Of a stretch of 9,854 nucleotides of DNA, positions 1 to 7,122 are shown in pieces (position 1 is the stretch's first letter; the number at the start of each line of letters is the position of its first letter). This DNA is from Actinomycetes bacterium. Its GTDB lineage: Bacteria; Actinomycetota; Acidimicrobiia; Acidimicrobiales; Palsa-688. The notes beneath the pieces were generated by a model that had not been told where the DNA came from, did not search any database, and was given only the letters and a program-made list of their open reading frames with translations. The position numbers were made by a program, and so were the translations under genes. The stretch lies in the NCBI GenBank assembly GCA_021827225.1, contig JAKAXG010000103.1:1-9854 (forward strand), written 5' to 3'.

Positions 1-424
1 TGGTCACCCGGTGCGAGCCGCGCACGTCTTTCAGCGCGGCGAGCAGCTGGTCCCGGCCGGTGCCGAGCAGGTCGGCCATCGCCAAGAGCAGGTGCTCGAC
101 CGACAGGTACTCGTCGCCCAGGCTTCGCCGTTCCTCGTCCGCCCGCTCCATTCCGTCGTGCAGTGCCCGGCTGAGCTGCGGTTGGCTGCCACCGTAGGAG
201 CGGGGCAGCTTGGACAACGATTCTTCGAGCCGATTGCGCAAAGACATCGGGGCCACCCCGACCTTTTGCAGCACCGGCAGCGTGACGGTGTCCCCTTGGC
301 CGAGCATGGCAGCCAGCAGATGTTGCGGGGTGACCTCCGGGTTGTTTGCCGATCGGGCCTGCTCGACAGCGGCCTGGAACGCCTCGGTGGTCTTGACAGT
401 CCAACGGTTCGGATCAACAGCCAT
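1..424 (-). CDS. clpB: ATP-dependent disaggregase ClpB, N-terminal part (cut by window edge)
   Basis: ClpB (Hsp100) is a cytoplasmic AAA+ disaggregase that works with DnaK/DnaJ/GrpE to rescue aggregated proteins. Only the first 141 codons are in the window, and the frame is open to the edge. They make up the Clp N-terminal domain with its two repeats: the first holds a TPQHLLAAML motif and the second a GDEYLSVEHLLLAM motif, both hallmarks of Clp_N. The opening (MAVDPNRWTVKTTEAFQAA) and the KLP segment between the repeats resemble ClpB more than ClpC. The AAA+ domains lie outside the window. The ATG is chosen because it starts the domain and has AAGGAGG about 11 nt upstream. The start lies inside the 3' end of hspR (11-nt overlap, different frame), so translation is probably coupled and clpB is the fifth gene of the dnaK operon. 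Confidence 0.93.
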   Translation of the reverse strand, partial: MAVDPNRWTVKTTEAFQAAVEQARSANNPEVTPQHLLAAMLGQGDTVTLPVLQKVGVAPMSLRNRLEESLSKLPRSYGGSQPQLSRALHDGMERADEERRSLGDEYLSVEHLLLAMADLLGTGRDQLLAALKDVRGSHRVT

Positions 425-803
425 TGTCGCTTCTGCCTCCTTGTTCTGACTCCGCCGATATGTTCTGAGACTGCGCCACCCGGCGGCGCGACGCCTGCCG
501 GGTGGCGGTCAGCTCTTGCTTCAAGGCCTGGACCTCCGCCTCCAGCTCGAGGATGCGCTGCACAGCAGCCAGGTTGAACCCTTCACCGGTCAGGCTCTGG
601 ATACTGGCCAGCTGGGCCAGGTGGTCGTCGCTGTAGCGGCGCTGCCCTCCGGCGCTGCGGACCGGGTCGATCAGCCCTCTGCGTTCGTAGAACCGCAACG
701 TCTGAGGATGCACGCCCAGCGCATCCGCCGCGGTCGAGATGTCGTACAGGCCGTCGGCGCGCGGTTTGAACAGGCCGGCTCGGTCCCTGCTGTGGTCGGT
801 CAC
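414..803 (-). CDS. hspR: Heat-shock repressor HspR (MerR family)
   Basis: HspR represses the dnaK operon and related heat-shock genes in actinobacteria, with DnaK as co-repressor in Streptomyces; here it would be an autorepressor. The 129-residue protein has a MerR winged helix-turn-helix at about residues 18-90. It includes the diagnostic HPQTLRFYERRGL stretch (32-44), GGQRRYS (52-58) and GFNLAAVQRILELE (75-88). This is followed by a short coiled-coil-like helix (about 86-107) and a polar tail. Length fits actinobacterial HspR (about 125-150 residues). There are no metal-binding cysteines typical of metal-sensing MerR proteins; the only cysteine is the last residue. The start is GTG, 4 nt after the dnaJ stop, with a G-rich stretch in the end of dnaJ as possible ribosome site. 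Its stop lies inside the beginning of clpB. Confidence 0.95.
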   Translation of the reverse strand: MTDHSRDRAGLFKPRADGLYDISTAADALGVHPQTLRFYERRGLIDPVRSAGGQRRYSDDHLAQLASIQSLTGEGFNLAAVQRILELEAEVQALKQELTATRQASRRRVAQSQNISAESEQGGRSDNGC

Positions 804-807
804 CGGC

Positions 808-1965
808 TCACACCCCCAGGTGATCTCGGGCGGGCGGCGGCACCGCCTGGGCGAGGGACTCGAACGCTTTGCGCTGCTTGTGCGACAGGTTGCGGGGCAC
901 CACCACCTGCAGCGTGACGAGCAGGTCCCCGCCCTGGGCGCGCCCGGCTGCAGGTACGCCTCGGCCGCGGACCCGTAGCACCTGGCCGGGCTGGGTGCCG
1001 GCGGGAACCTTTACCGTGACCGGGTCTCCCTCCAGGGTGGGCACCTTCAACTCGGTGCCCAGCGCGGCCTCGGCGACCCCGACGGGCACGGTGACGGTCA
1101 GGTTGCGTCCGACCCGCCCGAATATCGGATGCGGCGACACCCGCAGCGTCACGTAGAGGTCTCCGGGCGGTCCCCCGTTGGCGCCGGGGGCGCCCCGGCC
1201 GGCGACCCGGATGCGGTCGCCGTCTTCCACACCGGCGGGAACGCGGACCTTGACCTGGCGGGCCCGCCGCTGGCGGCCACGGCCCCGGCAGTCACCGCAC
1301 GGCTTCTCGGGTATCGAGCCCGCCCCCCGGCAGGAGGGGCAGGTCTGGCGCAGCGAGAACAAACCCTGGTCGGCGGCGACCGCCCCGGCCCCGGAGCAGG
1401 TCGGGCAGACCTTGGCCGAGGTGCCAGGCGCCGCCCCGCTCCCGCCGCAAGTTCCGCACGGCTCCTCGACGTTCAGCCGGATGGTCGTGGTCGTGCCTCG
1501 CACCGCATCCTCGAAGGCCAGGTCGACGTCGGCTTCGAGGTCCCCGCCGCGACGGGCTCTGGTTGCACGGCGCCCGCTGGACCGGCCGGAACGCCCGAAG
1601 ATACCTCCCAGCAGATCGTCGAAGCCGCCGAAGCCGCCGAAGCCGACATCGCCGAGGTCATCGACGTTCTCGACCCGAACCGTGAAGGGGCCTTGCCCGG
1701 CGAACCCGCCTCCGGCCATGGCCGGACCGAGCCGGCGCAGCTGGTCGTACTCGGCCCTCTTTTCCTTGTCGCCCACCACGTCGTAGGCGGCCGATATCTC
1801 CTTGAACCGTTCCTCCGCCTCCGCCTTGTTGTCCGGGTTGGCGTCGGGATGCCACCGGCGGGCCAGGCGGCGATACGCCTTGGCGATCTCCGCGTCCGTG
1901 GCGTTCTCAGAAACGCCGAGGACCTTGTAGTAGTCCTTCTCCAGCCAATCGCTCTGCGCCGCCAT
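808..1965 (-). CDS. dnaJ: Chaperone protein DnaJ (type I, actinobacterial DnaJ1)
   Basis: DnaJ delivers unfolded clients to DnaK and stimulates its ATPase. The 385-residue protein has all parts of a type I J-protein: a J domain (about 11-75) with the catalytic HPD at 39-41, a Gly/Phe-rich linker (about 84-125, with GFGGFGGF), a zinc-finger region (170-230) with four CxxCxGxG repeats (first cysteines at 170, 187, 209 and 223), and two C-terminal substrate-binding beta domains. All eight zinc cysteines are present. The start MAAQSDWLEKDYYKVLGV is typical of the actinobacterial operon-linked DnaJ1. The ATG has GAGGGG about 8 nt upstream, within the end of grpE. The gap to grpE is 6 nt and to hspR 4 nt, so it is an internal gene of the dnaK operon. 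Confidence 0.97.
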   Translation of the reverse strand: MAAQSDWLEKDYYKVLGVSENATDAEIAKAYRRLARRWHPDANPDNKAEAEERFKEISAAYDVVGDKEKRAEYDQLRRLGPAMAGGGFAGQGPFTVRVENVDDLGDVGFGGFGGFDDLLGGIFGRSGRSSGRRATRARRGGDLEADVDLAFEDAVRGTTTTIRLNVEEPCGTCGGSGAAPGTSAKVCPTCSGAGAVAADQGLFSLRQTCPSCRGAGSIPEKPCGDCRGRGRQRRARQVKVRVPAGVEDGDRIRVAGRGAPGANGGPPGDLYVTLRVSPHPIFGRVGRNLTVTVPVGVAEAALGTELKVPTLEGDPVTVKVPAGTQPGQVLRVRGRGVPAAGRAQGGDLLVTLQVVVPRNLSHKQRKAFESLAQAVPPPARDHLGV

Positions 1966-1971
1966 CGCCGA

Positions 1972-2691
1972 TCACCCCTCCGCGCCGCCCTCCGCCGAAG
2001 GCTTCACGCCGGCTGCACCGGTCGTGTCACCGTCGGCACCGGTCGTGTCGCCGGCGGCACCGGTCGTGTCGCCGTCGGCACCGGTCGTGTCACCGTCGGC
2101 CGTCGGCTCGGCGGCCTGGCTGCGGACGCAGACCAGAGCTGGGCGTAGCAGACGGCCCTTCCATCTGAACCCGGGGCGGCGAACCGCGCTCACGATCTGG
2201 GTGTCTCCTTCTCCTTCGTGTTCGACCGCTTCGGCCACGGTCGGGTCGAATGGCTCGCCGACGGGCGATATTCGTTCCACCCCTTCGGCTTCTAGGACCG
2301 AGGAGAGCACCCGCTGCAGGGGCTGGACCGTCTGGGGGTGCTGGGAGCCGGCCGCGTCGAGCGCGTCAATCAACGGCAGCAGGCGGACCAGCACCGCTTC
2401 GCCGGCCCATTCGAGGTACTCGGCCTGCTGGCGGGCCACCCGCTTGCGGTAGTTGGCCAGGTCGGCCTGGGCCCGCCGGGCCAGGTCGAGGTACTCGTCT
2501 CGTTCCTTGCGCAGCGTCTCGAGGAGGTTCTCGACATCGAGACGCCTCTCAGCCCCCGATCGGCCGCCCGGCCGGTCGGGTTGTTCCTGGCGGTCGCCGT
2601 TCGAGCCGGTCTGGGCGCTGACCGGCTCCGGCGGGTTGGTCGACGAGGGCGAAGCGGGATCTTGGATCACCTTGTCGACCGGTTCGGTCAT
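1972..2691 (-). CDS. grpE: Nucleotide exchange factor GrpE with repeat-bearing tail
   Basis: GrpE releases ADP from DnaK and so resets the chaperone cycle; it acts as a cytoplasmic dimer. In this 239-residue protein, residues 1-50 are a polar, disordered N-terminus and about 51-100 form the long dimerisation helix (LLETLRKERDEYLDLARRAQ, then LANYRKRVARQ). About 100-135 is the helical bundle and about 140-190 the beta head that touches DnaK (GEPFDPTVAEAVEH, then KGRLLRPALVCV). After the core comes an unusual tail with four seven-residue repeats (197-224) and an acidic, glycine-rich end. Tails of this kind are not part of the GrpE fold. ATG is preceded by GGAGGT at 8 nt and shares one base with the dnaK stop (TAATG), implying coupled translation. 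Confidence 0.96.
   Translation of the reverse strand: MTEPVDKVIQDPASPSSTNPPEPVSAQTGSNGDRQEQPDRPGGRSGAERRLDVENLLETLRKERDEYLDLARRAQADLANYRKRVARQQAEYLEWAGEAVLVRLLPLIDALDAAGSQHPQTVQPLQRVLSSVLEAEGVERISPVGEPFDPTVAEAVEHEGEGDTQIVSAVRRPGFRWKGRLLRPALVCVRSQAAEPTADGDTTGADGDTTGAAGDTTGADGDTTGAAGVKPSAEGGAEG
2020..2103 (-). repeat. Four tandem 21-bp repeats in the 3' end of grpE
   Basis: Four consecutive 21-bp units (2020-2040, 2041-2061, 2062-2082, 2083-2103) differ at only a few positions; on the plus strand each starts GGTCGTGTC. Because 21 is a multiple of three they stay in frame and encode GA(D/A)GDTT four times, the outermost copy beginning TA instead of GA (grpE residues 197-224). The last unit is degenerate in its final three bases. 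Near-identity at the DNA level suggests recent expansion by slippage, and copy number may vary between strains. Confidence 0.95.
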
Positions 2692-4550
2692 TATCGCTCA
2701 CCTCCGTCCACGATCTCGGCGTCGACCACCTCGTCGTCGGCCGGCGATGCCGACGCGCCGTTCGTGCTGGCGGCACCGTCGGGGCCAGCCGTGGATGAGG
2801 TGCCGGCTGCCGCGGCCTGCTCGTAGAGCTGCTTGCCGAGTTCTTGCACGCCGACCGCCAGGGTTTCGGTGGCCGACTTGATGGCCTCGAGGTCGCTGCC
2901 GCCCAACGCTTCTTTGAGCGAGGCCAGGTCGCTCTCGACCTTGGACTTGGGCTCGCCGCTGAAGCTGGCCGCTTGGTCCTTGAGCATCTTCTCCGTCTGG
3001 TAGACCAAGCTGTCGGCGTTGTTGCGGATCTCCGCCTCCTCCCGGCGGCGGCGGTCGTCTTCGGCGTGCGCCTCGGCGTCGCGGACCATGCGGTCGATCT
3101 CGTCCTTGGACAGCGAGGACTGGCCGGTGATGGTCATCGACTGCTCCTTGCCAGTCGCGCGGTCCTTGGCCGACACGTGCACGATCCCGTTGGCGTCGAT
3201 GTCGAAAGTGACCTCGATCTGCGGCACCCCCCGCGGGGCGGGGGGCAGGTCGACCAGCTGGAACTTGCCCAGCGTCTTGTTGTACATCGCCATCTCCCGC
3301 TCACCCTGCAGCACGTGGATCTCCACCGACGGCTGACCGTCCTCGGCAGTGGTGAAGACCTCCGAACGCTTGGTCGGGATGGTGGTGTTGCGCTCGATCA
3401 GCTTCGTCATCACCCCGCCCTTGGTCTCGATACCCAGCGACAGCGGGGTCACGTCGAGCAGCAGGACGTCCTTGACCTCACCCTTGAGCACACCCGCCTG
3501 GATGGCCGCCCCCACCGCCACCACCTCGTCAGGGTTGACACCGCGATGGGGTTCCTTGCCGGTCAGCTGGCGCACCAGATCCTGGATAGCCGGCATCCGG
3601 GTCGACCCGCCCACCAGGATCACATGATCGATCTTCTCCTTGGAAAGCCCGGCGTCCTTGATGGCCTGCTCGAACGGGCCGCGACAGGCTTCCACCAGAT
3701 CGGCGGTCAGCTCTTGGAACTTGGCCCGGGTCAGCTTGACGTCGAGGTGCTTGGGGCCGGTGTCGGTGGCGGTGATGAACGGCAGGTTGATCGTGGCCTC
3801 CGACGACGCGGACAGCTCGATCTTGGCCTTCTCCGCCGCCTCCTTCAGCCGCTGCAGGGCCATCTTGTCGGCCGACAGGTCGACACCTTCTGTGTCCCTG
3901 AACGTCTTGACCAGCCAGTCGATGACCCGCTGGTCCCAGTCGTCACCGCCGAGACGGGTGTTACCGGAGGTCGACTTGACCTCGAAGACTCCTTCGGAGA
4001 TGGTCAGGACCGACACGTCGAAGGTGCCGCCGCCCAGGTCGAACACCAGGATCGTCTGGTCTGCGCCCTCCTTGTCCAGGCCGTAGGCGAGCGCCGCCGC
4101 GGTCGGCTCGTTGATGATCCGCAGCACCTCCAGCCCGGCTATCTGACCGGCCTCCTTGGTCGCGGTGCGCTGGGCATCATCGAAGTAGGCCGGCACCGTG
4201 ATCACCGCCTGGTTGACAGTGTCGCCCAGATAGGCCTCGGCGTCCCTCTTGAGCTTCTGCAGGATGCGGGCCGAGATCTCCTGGGCGTTGTACTTCTTGC
4301 CGTCGATGTCGATCTTCCAGGAGTTGTCACCCATGTGGCGCTTCACCGAACGAATCGTGTGATCGGGGTTGGTGATGGCCTGGCGCTTGGCCACCTCCCC
4401 CACCAGCACCTCACCGGACTTCGTGAAACCCACCACCGACGGGGTGGTGCGGGCCCCTTCTGCGTTGGGGATCACCGTAGGCTCGCCGGCCTCCAAGACG
4501 CTGACCACCGAGTTGGTGGTGCCGAGATCGATACCTACCGCCTTAGGCAT
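2691..4550 (-). CDS. dnaK: Molecular chaperone DnaK (Hsp70)
   Basis: DnaK is the central ATP-dependent Hsp70 that binds exposed hydrophobic segments. The 619-residue protein is complete. The nucleotide-binding domain carries all three Hsp70 signatures: IDLGTTNS (7-14), [10 protein letters not shown] (from about 171) and LVGGSTRMP (about 311-319). A conserved interdomain linker ([14 protein letters not shown]) follows, then the substrate-binding beta domain, the helical lid, and an acidic tail [15 protein letters not shown] typical of actinobacterial DnaK. Start choice: the frame also opens with TTG three bases earlier, but the ATG at 4550 sits 6 nt from a strong AAAGGAGG, whereas the TTG would leave only 3 nt. 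It is the first gene of the heat-shock operon. Its TAA overlaps the grpE ATG by one base. Confidence 0.98.
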   Translation of the reverse strand: MPKAVGIDLGTTNSVVSVLEAGEPTVIPNAEGARTTPSVVGFTKSGEVLVGEVAKRQAITNPDHTIRSVKRHMGDNSWKIDIDGKKYNAQEISARILQKLKRDAEAYLGDTVNQAVITVPAYFDDAQRTATKEAGQIAGLEVLRIINEPTAAALAYGLDKEGADQTILVFDLGGGTFDVSVLTISEGVFEVKSTSGNTRLGGDDWDQRVIDWLVKTFRDTEGVDLSADKMALQRLKEAAEKAKIELSASSEATINLPFITATDTGPKHLDVKLTRAKFQELTADLVEACRGPFEQAIKDAGLSKEKIDHVILVGGSTRMPAIQDLVRQLTGKEPHRGVNPDEVVAVGAAIQAGVLKGEVKDVLLLDVTPLSLGIETKGGVMTKLIERNTTIPTKRSEVFTTAEDGQPSVEIHVLQGEREMAMYNKTLGKFQLVDLPPAPRGVPQIEVTFDIDANGIVHVSAKDRATGKEQSMTITGQSSLSKDEIDRMVRDAEAHAEDDRRRREEAEIRNNADSLVYQTEKMLKDQAASFSGEPKSKVESDLASLKEALGGSDLEAIKSATETLAVGVQELGKQLYEQAAAAGTSSTAGPDGAASTNGASASPADDEVVDAEIVDGGER

Positions 4551-4556
4551 CAACGC

Positions 4557-4564
4557 CCTCCTTT
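4557..4564 (-). promoter_or_regulatory. Ribosome binding site of dnaK
   Basis: AAAGGAGG on the minus strand, 6 nt before the ATG at 4550. The spacing selects this ATG over the overlapping TTG codon immediately upstream. Confidence 0.85.
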
Positions 4565-4612
4565 CGCCTCAAACACCTTGACCAAAGAAGAACAGACAAA
4601 CCTTATGTCGTC

Positions 4613-4623
4613 GTTGTCAACTT
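4613..4623. promoter_or_regulatory. 11-bp motif shared with the hsp20 promoter (dnaK copy)
   Basis: The minus strand reads AAGTTGACAAC, containing the near-palindrome GTTGACAAC. The same 11 bases occur at 5267-5277 upstream of hsp20 in the opposite orientation relative to transcription. It lies 63 nt upstream of the dnaK ATG and overlaps the putative -10 of the stress promoter, a position suited to a repressor site. It is not the classical HspR operator HAIR (CTTGAGT-N7-ACTCAAG), of which I find no copy here. Confidence 0.4.
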
Positions 4624-4645
4624 CAACTGCGGGTGGCGTATTCCC
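4619..4645 (-). promoter_or_regulatory. Candidate SigR/SigH-type stress promoter of the dnaK operon
   Basis: On the minus strand GGGAAT (4645-4640) is followed after exactly 18 nt by GTT (4621-4619). This matches the consensus known for Streptomyces SigR and mycobacterial SigH, stress sigma factors that respond to thiol oxidation and heat; mycobacterial dnaK is a known SigH target. Transcription would start around 4605-4613, giving a leader of roughly 60 nt. A housekeeping-type alternative is weaker: TTGAAG (4626-4621) with TAAGGT (4605-4600) has only a 15-nt spacer, and TTGACA (4620-4615) has no good -10. The assignment rests on pattern match only. Confidence 0.55.
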
Positions 4646-4696
4646 ACTCCCGTCCGTTTCCTAACACCTTCCGAGCGGAGACGGTCGCCGGGATGT

Positions 4697-4738
4697 GGGC
4701 CCGTGCGGGCGGCTGGGTGGCGGCACCCGCGCGGGCCC
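4697..4738 (-). terminator. GC-rich hairpin after hsp20
   Basis: The arms 4697-4711 and 4724-4738 pair over 15 positions with one mismatch and one G-U pair, around a 12-nt loop. The hairpin lies 25 nt beyond the hsp20 stop codon and before the dnaK promoter. There is no U-tract behind it, which is common for actinobacterial hairpin terminators. It probably insulates the dnaK operon from hsp20 read-through. Confidence 0.55.
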
Positions 4739-4763
4739 ACGGCCGGTCGGCTGGCCGCCCCGC

Positions 4764-5198
4764 TCAGGTGGCCGAACCCGCCAGTTCCCTGGTCGAGCCC
4801 GTAGTGATCTGCACCTTGCGGGGCTTGGCCGGCTCCGCCACCGGGATGCGGATCGTCAGGACGCCCCGGTCGAAGCTGGCGTCGATGTGCTCGGTGTCGA
4901 GTCCTTCGCCCAGCTGAAGCTTACGGGCGAAGCTGCCCTGGGGCCGCTCCGAGAACAGCACCTGAGCGCCCTCCTCCCGCTGCCCGGACCGCTCGGCCGA
5001 GATGCTCAACACGTTGTGCTCGACCGTCAGATCGACCGAGTCGGGGTCTACACCGGGCAGGTCGAAATGGACCACATAGTGGTCACCGCTGCGGTAGGCG
5101 TCCATAGACATGAACGAACCGCCCGACCCCAGCCCCCGGTTCCAAACCTGACCGGCGAGGCGGTCGAACTCACCAAACGGGTCGAACCGCATCAGCAT
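4764..5198 (-). CDS. hsp20: Small heat-shock protein Hsp20 (alpha-crystallin family)
   Basis: Small heat-shock proteins are ATP-independent holdases that bind unfolding proteins and pass them to the DnaK/ClpB machinery encoded next door. The 144-residue protein is complete. It has a short N-terminal arm starting MLMRFDPFGEFDRL, an alpha-crystallin domain (about 30-125), and the family-defining motif GVLTIRIPVAEPAKPRKVQI near the end, with the conserved GVL of the last core strand. The segment FSERPQGSFARKLQL is also typical. The ATG at 5198 has AAGGAGG about 10 nt upstream; a second in-frame ATG six bases later is an alternative. It lies on the same strand as dnaK, separated by about 210 nt with a terminator hairpin, so it is a separate transcription unit with its own heat-shock-like promoter. 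Confidence 0.95.
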   Translation of the reverse strand: MLMRFDPFGEFDRLAGQVWNRGLGSGGSFMSMDAYRSGDHYVVHFDLPGVDPDSVDLTVEHNVLSISAERSGQREEGAQVLFSERPQGSFARKLQLGEGLDTEHIDASFDRGVLTIRIPVAEPAKPRKVQITTGSTRELAGSAT

Positions 5199-5266
5199 GA
5201 CTATCCCACCTCCTTGTATTGAGCGCTGAATCCGTTCGGGTTGGGCCGCCCGCTGGGCGACCAACC

Positions 5267-5298
5267 AAGTTGACAACCGGCAGCTCACGATTATTCCC
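5267..5298 (-). promoter_or_regulatory. Candidate hsp20 promoter/operator region
   Basis: The minus strand carries GGGAATA (from 5298), as in the dnaK promoter, followed after 15 nt by GTTGTCAAC (5277-5269). The plus strand at 5267-5277 reads AAGTTGACAAC, the 11-mer found upstream of dnaK. The GGGAAT-to-GTT distance is 15 nt rather than the 18 nt of the dnaK promoter, so use by the same sigma factor is less certain. The element lies 69-100 nt before the hsp20 ATG, close to the position seen for dnaK. Confidence 0.4.
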
Positions 5299-5360
5299 GG
5301 CGGGCGGGGAGCCGATCCCATGTCCCCGACAGCCAAGAGTCTCCCGGCAGAGGCTGCCGC

Positions 5361-5400
5361 CGTTCGACCGTCCGGGTCCCCGTTCGTCCTTCCGGGTCCC
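5361..5400. repeat. Two tandem 20-bp repeats upstream of zwf and hsp20
   Basis: 5361-5380 and 5381-5400 are consecutive copies with 18 of 20 bases identical; both begin CGTTCG and end TCCGGGTCCC. The period of 20 bp is close to two helical turns, so two protein molecules could bind the same face. Function unknown. Confidence 0.85.
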
Positions 5401-5617
5401 AGTCGAGGTGCCCGGCCCGGCGGCGTCAACACCTCGGCCGTCGGTCACCGCGGGCAGGCGAGTCGCCACCCCATGCCGGCCGGAGCGTCGCATGGGCCGA
5501 TCCTGGTCGGGCTCGGACGCCTCCCGGCCCGCGTTACACAGCGGCGGCAGTAGGGAATGGAACCAGCCGGAAAGAATCGACCAAGCACTTCGGTGACGGG
5601 GTGAGAGCCTCATAGGC

Positions 5618-7077
5618 ATGGGCAAGGTGAATCGGCCTCCTATTCCTCCGACGGTGATGGTGCTCTACGGCGCCACCGGCGACCTTTCCCGTCGCCTGGT
5701 CTTGCCAGCCTGGTACCGGCTGGCTGCCGAGGGGTTACTGCCTGAGCGGTGGCGTCTGATCGGTGCGGCCCGGGCGACCTGGGCGGCCAGGCGTTCCAGG
5801 CATTGGTCAAAGACGCCCTCGAGGGTTTCGGCGGGGGTCTGGACCCCACGCTGTGGCGGCAGTTCCGCCCCAAGTTGAGTTTCGCGGGCGGAGGGTTCAG
5901 CGCTTCGGATGGCGGGGAGCTGCCCAGCCGGGTGGCGGCGGCCGCGGACGACCTGGGCGGCGACGCGCTGGTGGTCCACTATCTGGCTGTCCCGCCTCGA
6001 GCCTTCGAGCCGATCACCCTGGCGATCGGAGCTCACGGCCTGAATAGGGGCAGCCGAGTGGTGTACGAAAAGCCGTTCGGGACCAACCTCGACCAGTTCC
6101 GCCGGCTCGACGCGGCAGCCCGGTCGGTCTTCGATGAGAGCCAGATCTACCGGATCGACCATTTCTTGGGCAAGGAGGCCGCCCAGAATATTCATGTGGT
6201 CCGCTTCGCCAACGGGCTGTTCTCCAGCGGGTGGGACGCCGAGCACATCGCGGCGGTGCAGATCGATGTTCCCGAGACACTCGACGTGGCGGACAGAGGC
6301 GGCTTCTACGACGCTACCGGCGCGTTCTTGGACATGGTCGTCACCCATCTGTTCCAACTGGCCGCCGAAGTGGCCATGGAGCCGCCGTCGTCACTCGACG
6401 CCGAATCGGTCGCTGCCGCCCGTGAAGCCGCCGTGAGTTGCTTTAGGACCCTGGACCCCGGCGAGGCGGTGTTCGGCCAGTACGATGGGTACCGTCTACA
6501 CAAGGATGTGGCGAGCGACTCGAACACCGAAACGTTCGCGGCGGTTCGAATGTGGATCGATAACGACCGCTGGCGAGGGGTACCGTTCCTGCTTCGGACC
6601 GGCAAGTGCATGGCCCGCTCCTACCAGCGGGTGAACGTCATCTTCAAACCGCCCCGACGCTGCCCACCGGGACTTCCCGTCGATGCCAACGTGCTTACTT
6701 TCGAGCTTTCCGGTTCGGGCTCCATCTCCTTGTCGTTGATAGCCAAACCGCCCGGCGTCTCCGGCGGGCTGGGCGCCGCCAAGACGACAGTCGACCTGGC
6801 CCGGGAGTTTCACCGCCAAGGGCTGCCCGCCTACTCCCACCTCCTTCATGACGTGCTCGTCGGGGACCGCACCGCGTTCACCCGCCCCGACGGACTGGCA
6901 CAGACCTGGCGGGCGGCGGCCGAGCTGCTCAAGCGCAAGCCGGCGGTCCAGTCATACCGGCCCGGCAGTTGGGGTCCCGACACCTCCCGGCTCACCGCTT
7001 CCCACCCTTGGTTCTGCACCCGGACTGAGAACCGAAGACAGCGGCACGGACCGGAATATGGACGTACCGAGGAATAG
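5618..7077 (+). pseudogene. zwf: Glucose-6-phosphate 1-dehydrogenase, interrupted by one frameshift
   Basis: Zwf oxidises glucose 6-phosphate to 6-phosphogluconolactone, making NADPH at the entry of the pentose phosphate pathway. Read with one correction the protein is about 486 residues, normal for the family. The N-terminal Rossmann fold has GATGDLSRR (18-26) and then reads WRLIGAAR. At the GGG run 5772-5774 the frame must change; downstream it continues as DLGGQAFQALVKDALE. Restoring one G repairs it. Later motifs are intact: YEKPFG (K about 152), the active-site RIDHFLGKE (His about 182), and RTGK; the C-terminus has GSWGP. The ATG at 5618 has only a modest ribosome site. As written, only the part from about 5749 to 7077 stays open, lacking the NADP-binding motif. 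It may be a sequencing error or a recent mutation. Confidence 0.9.
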
Positions 7078-7122
7078 TGGTGTGGGTTCAAGGCGCTCAG
7101 GCCGGGGTAGCTCAACGCCATC

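Larger units (their letters stand above)
5199..5617. other. Divergent intergenic region between hsp20 and zwf
   Basis: About 420 bp with no convincing gene. Open frames on both strands lack domain-like sequence and ribosome sites. It holds the hsp20 ribosome site and promoter elements at its left end, a 20-bp tandem repeat near the middle, and the zwf leader at its right end. I see no confident sigma-70 promoter for zwf; a G-rich stretch (GGGGTGAG) 12 nt before its ATG may serve as ribosome site. The region is very GC-rich and free of transposon-like features. Confidence 0.7.

Noticed and set aside
1129..2148. 339-codon plus-strand open frame opposite dnaJ and grpE
   Set aside because: Antisense shadow of two well-supported genes with no recognisable protein features.
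4569..4582. HAIR-like element CTCAAACACCTTGA upstream of dnaK
   Set aside because: The half-sites are in the opposite order (CTCAA then CTTGA) and the spacing differs from CTTGAGT-N7-ACTCAAG, so it is not a HAIR.
2844..4664. 606-codon plus-strand open frame opposite dnaK
   Set aside because: It is a by-product of high GC content antisense to a perfect dnaK; its sequence is low-complexity, rich in His/Arg/Leu/Gly and has no domain character.
5553..5580. GGGAAT box upstream of zwf as a stress promoter
   Set aside because: No GTT lies at 16-19 nt downstream, so it lacks the second half of the SigR/SigH-type promoter.
5769..5775. Programmed -1 frameshift at CCCGGGC to express full-length zwf
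   Set aside because: The heptamer looks slippery but is in the wrong phase: the codons actually read are GCC CGG, and those tRNAs cannot re-pair after a -1 step. Zwf is not known to use frameshifting.
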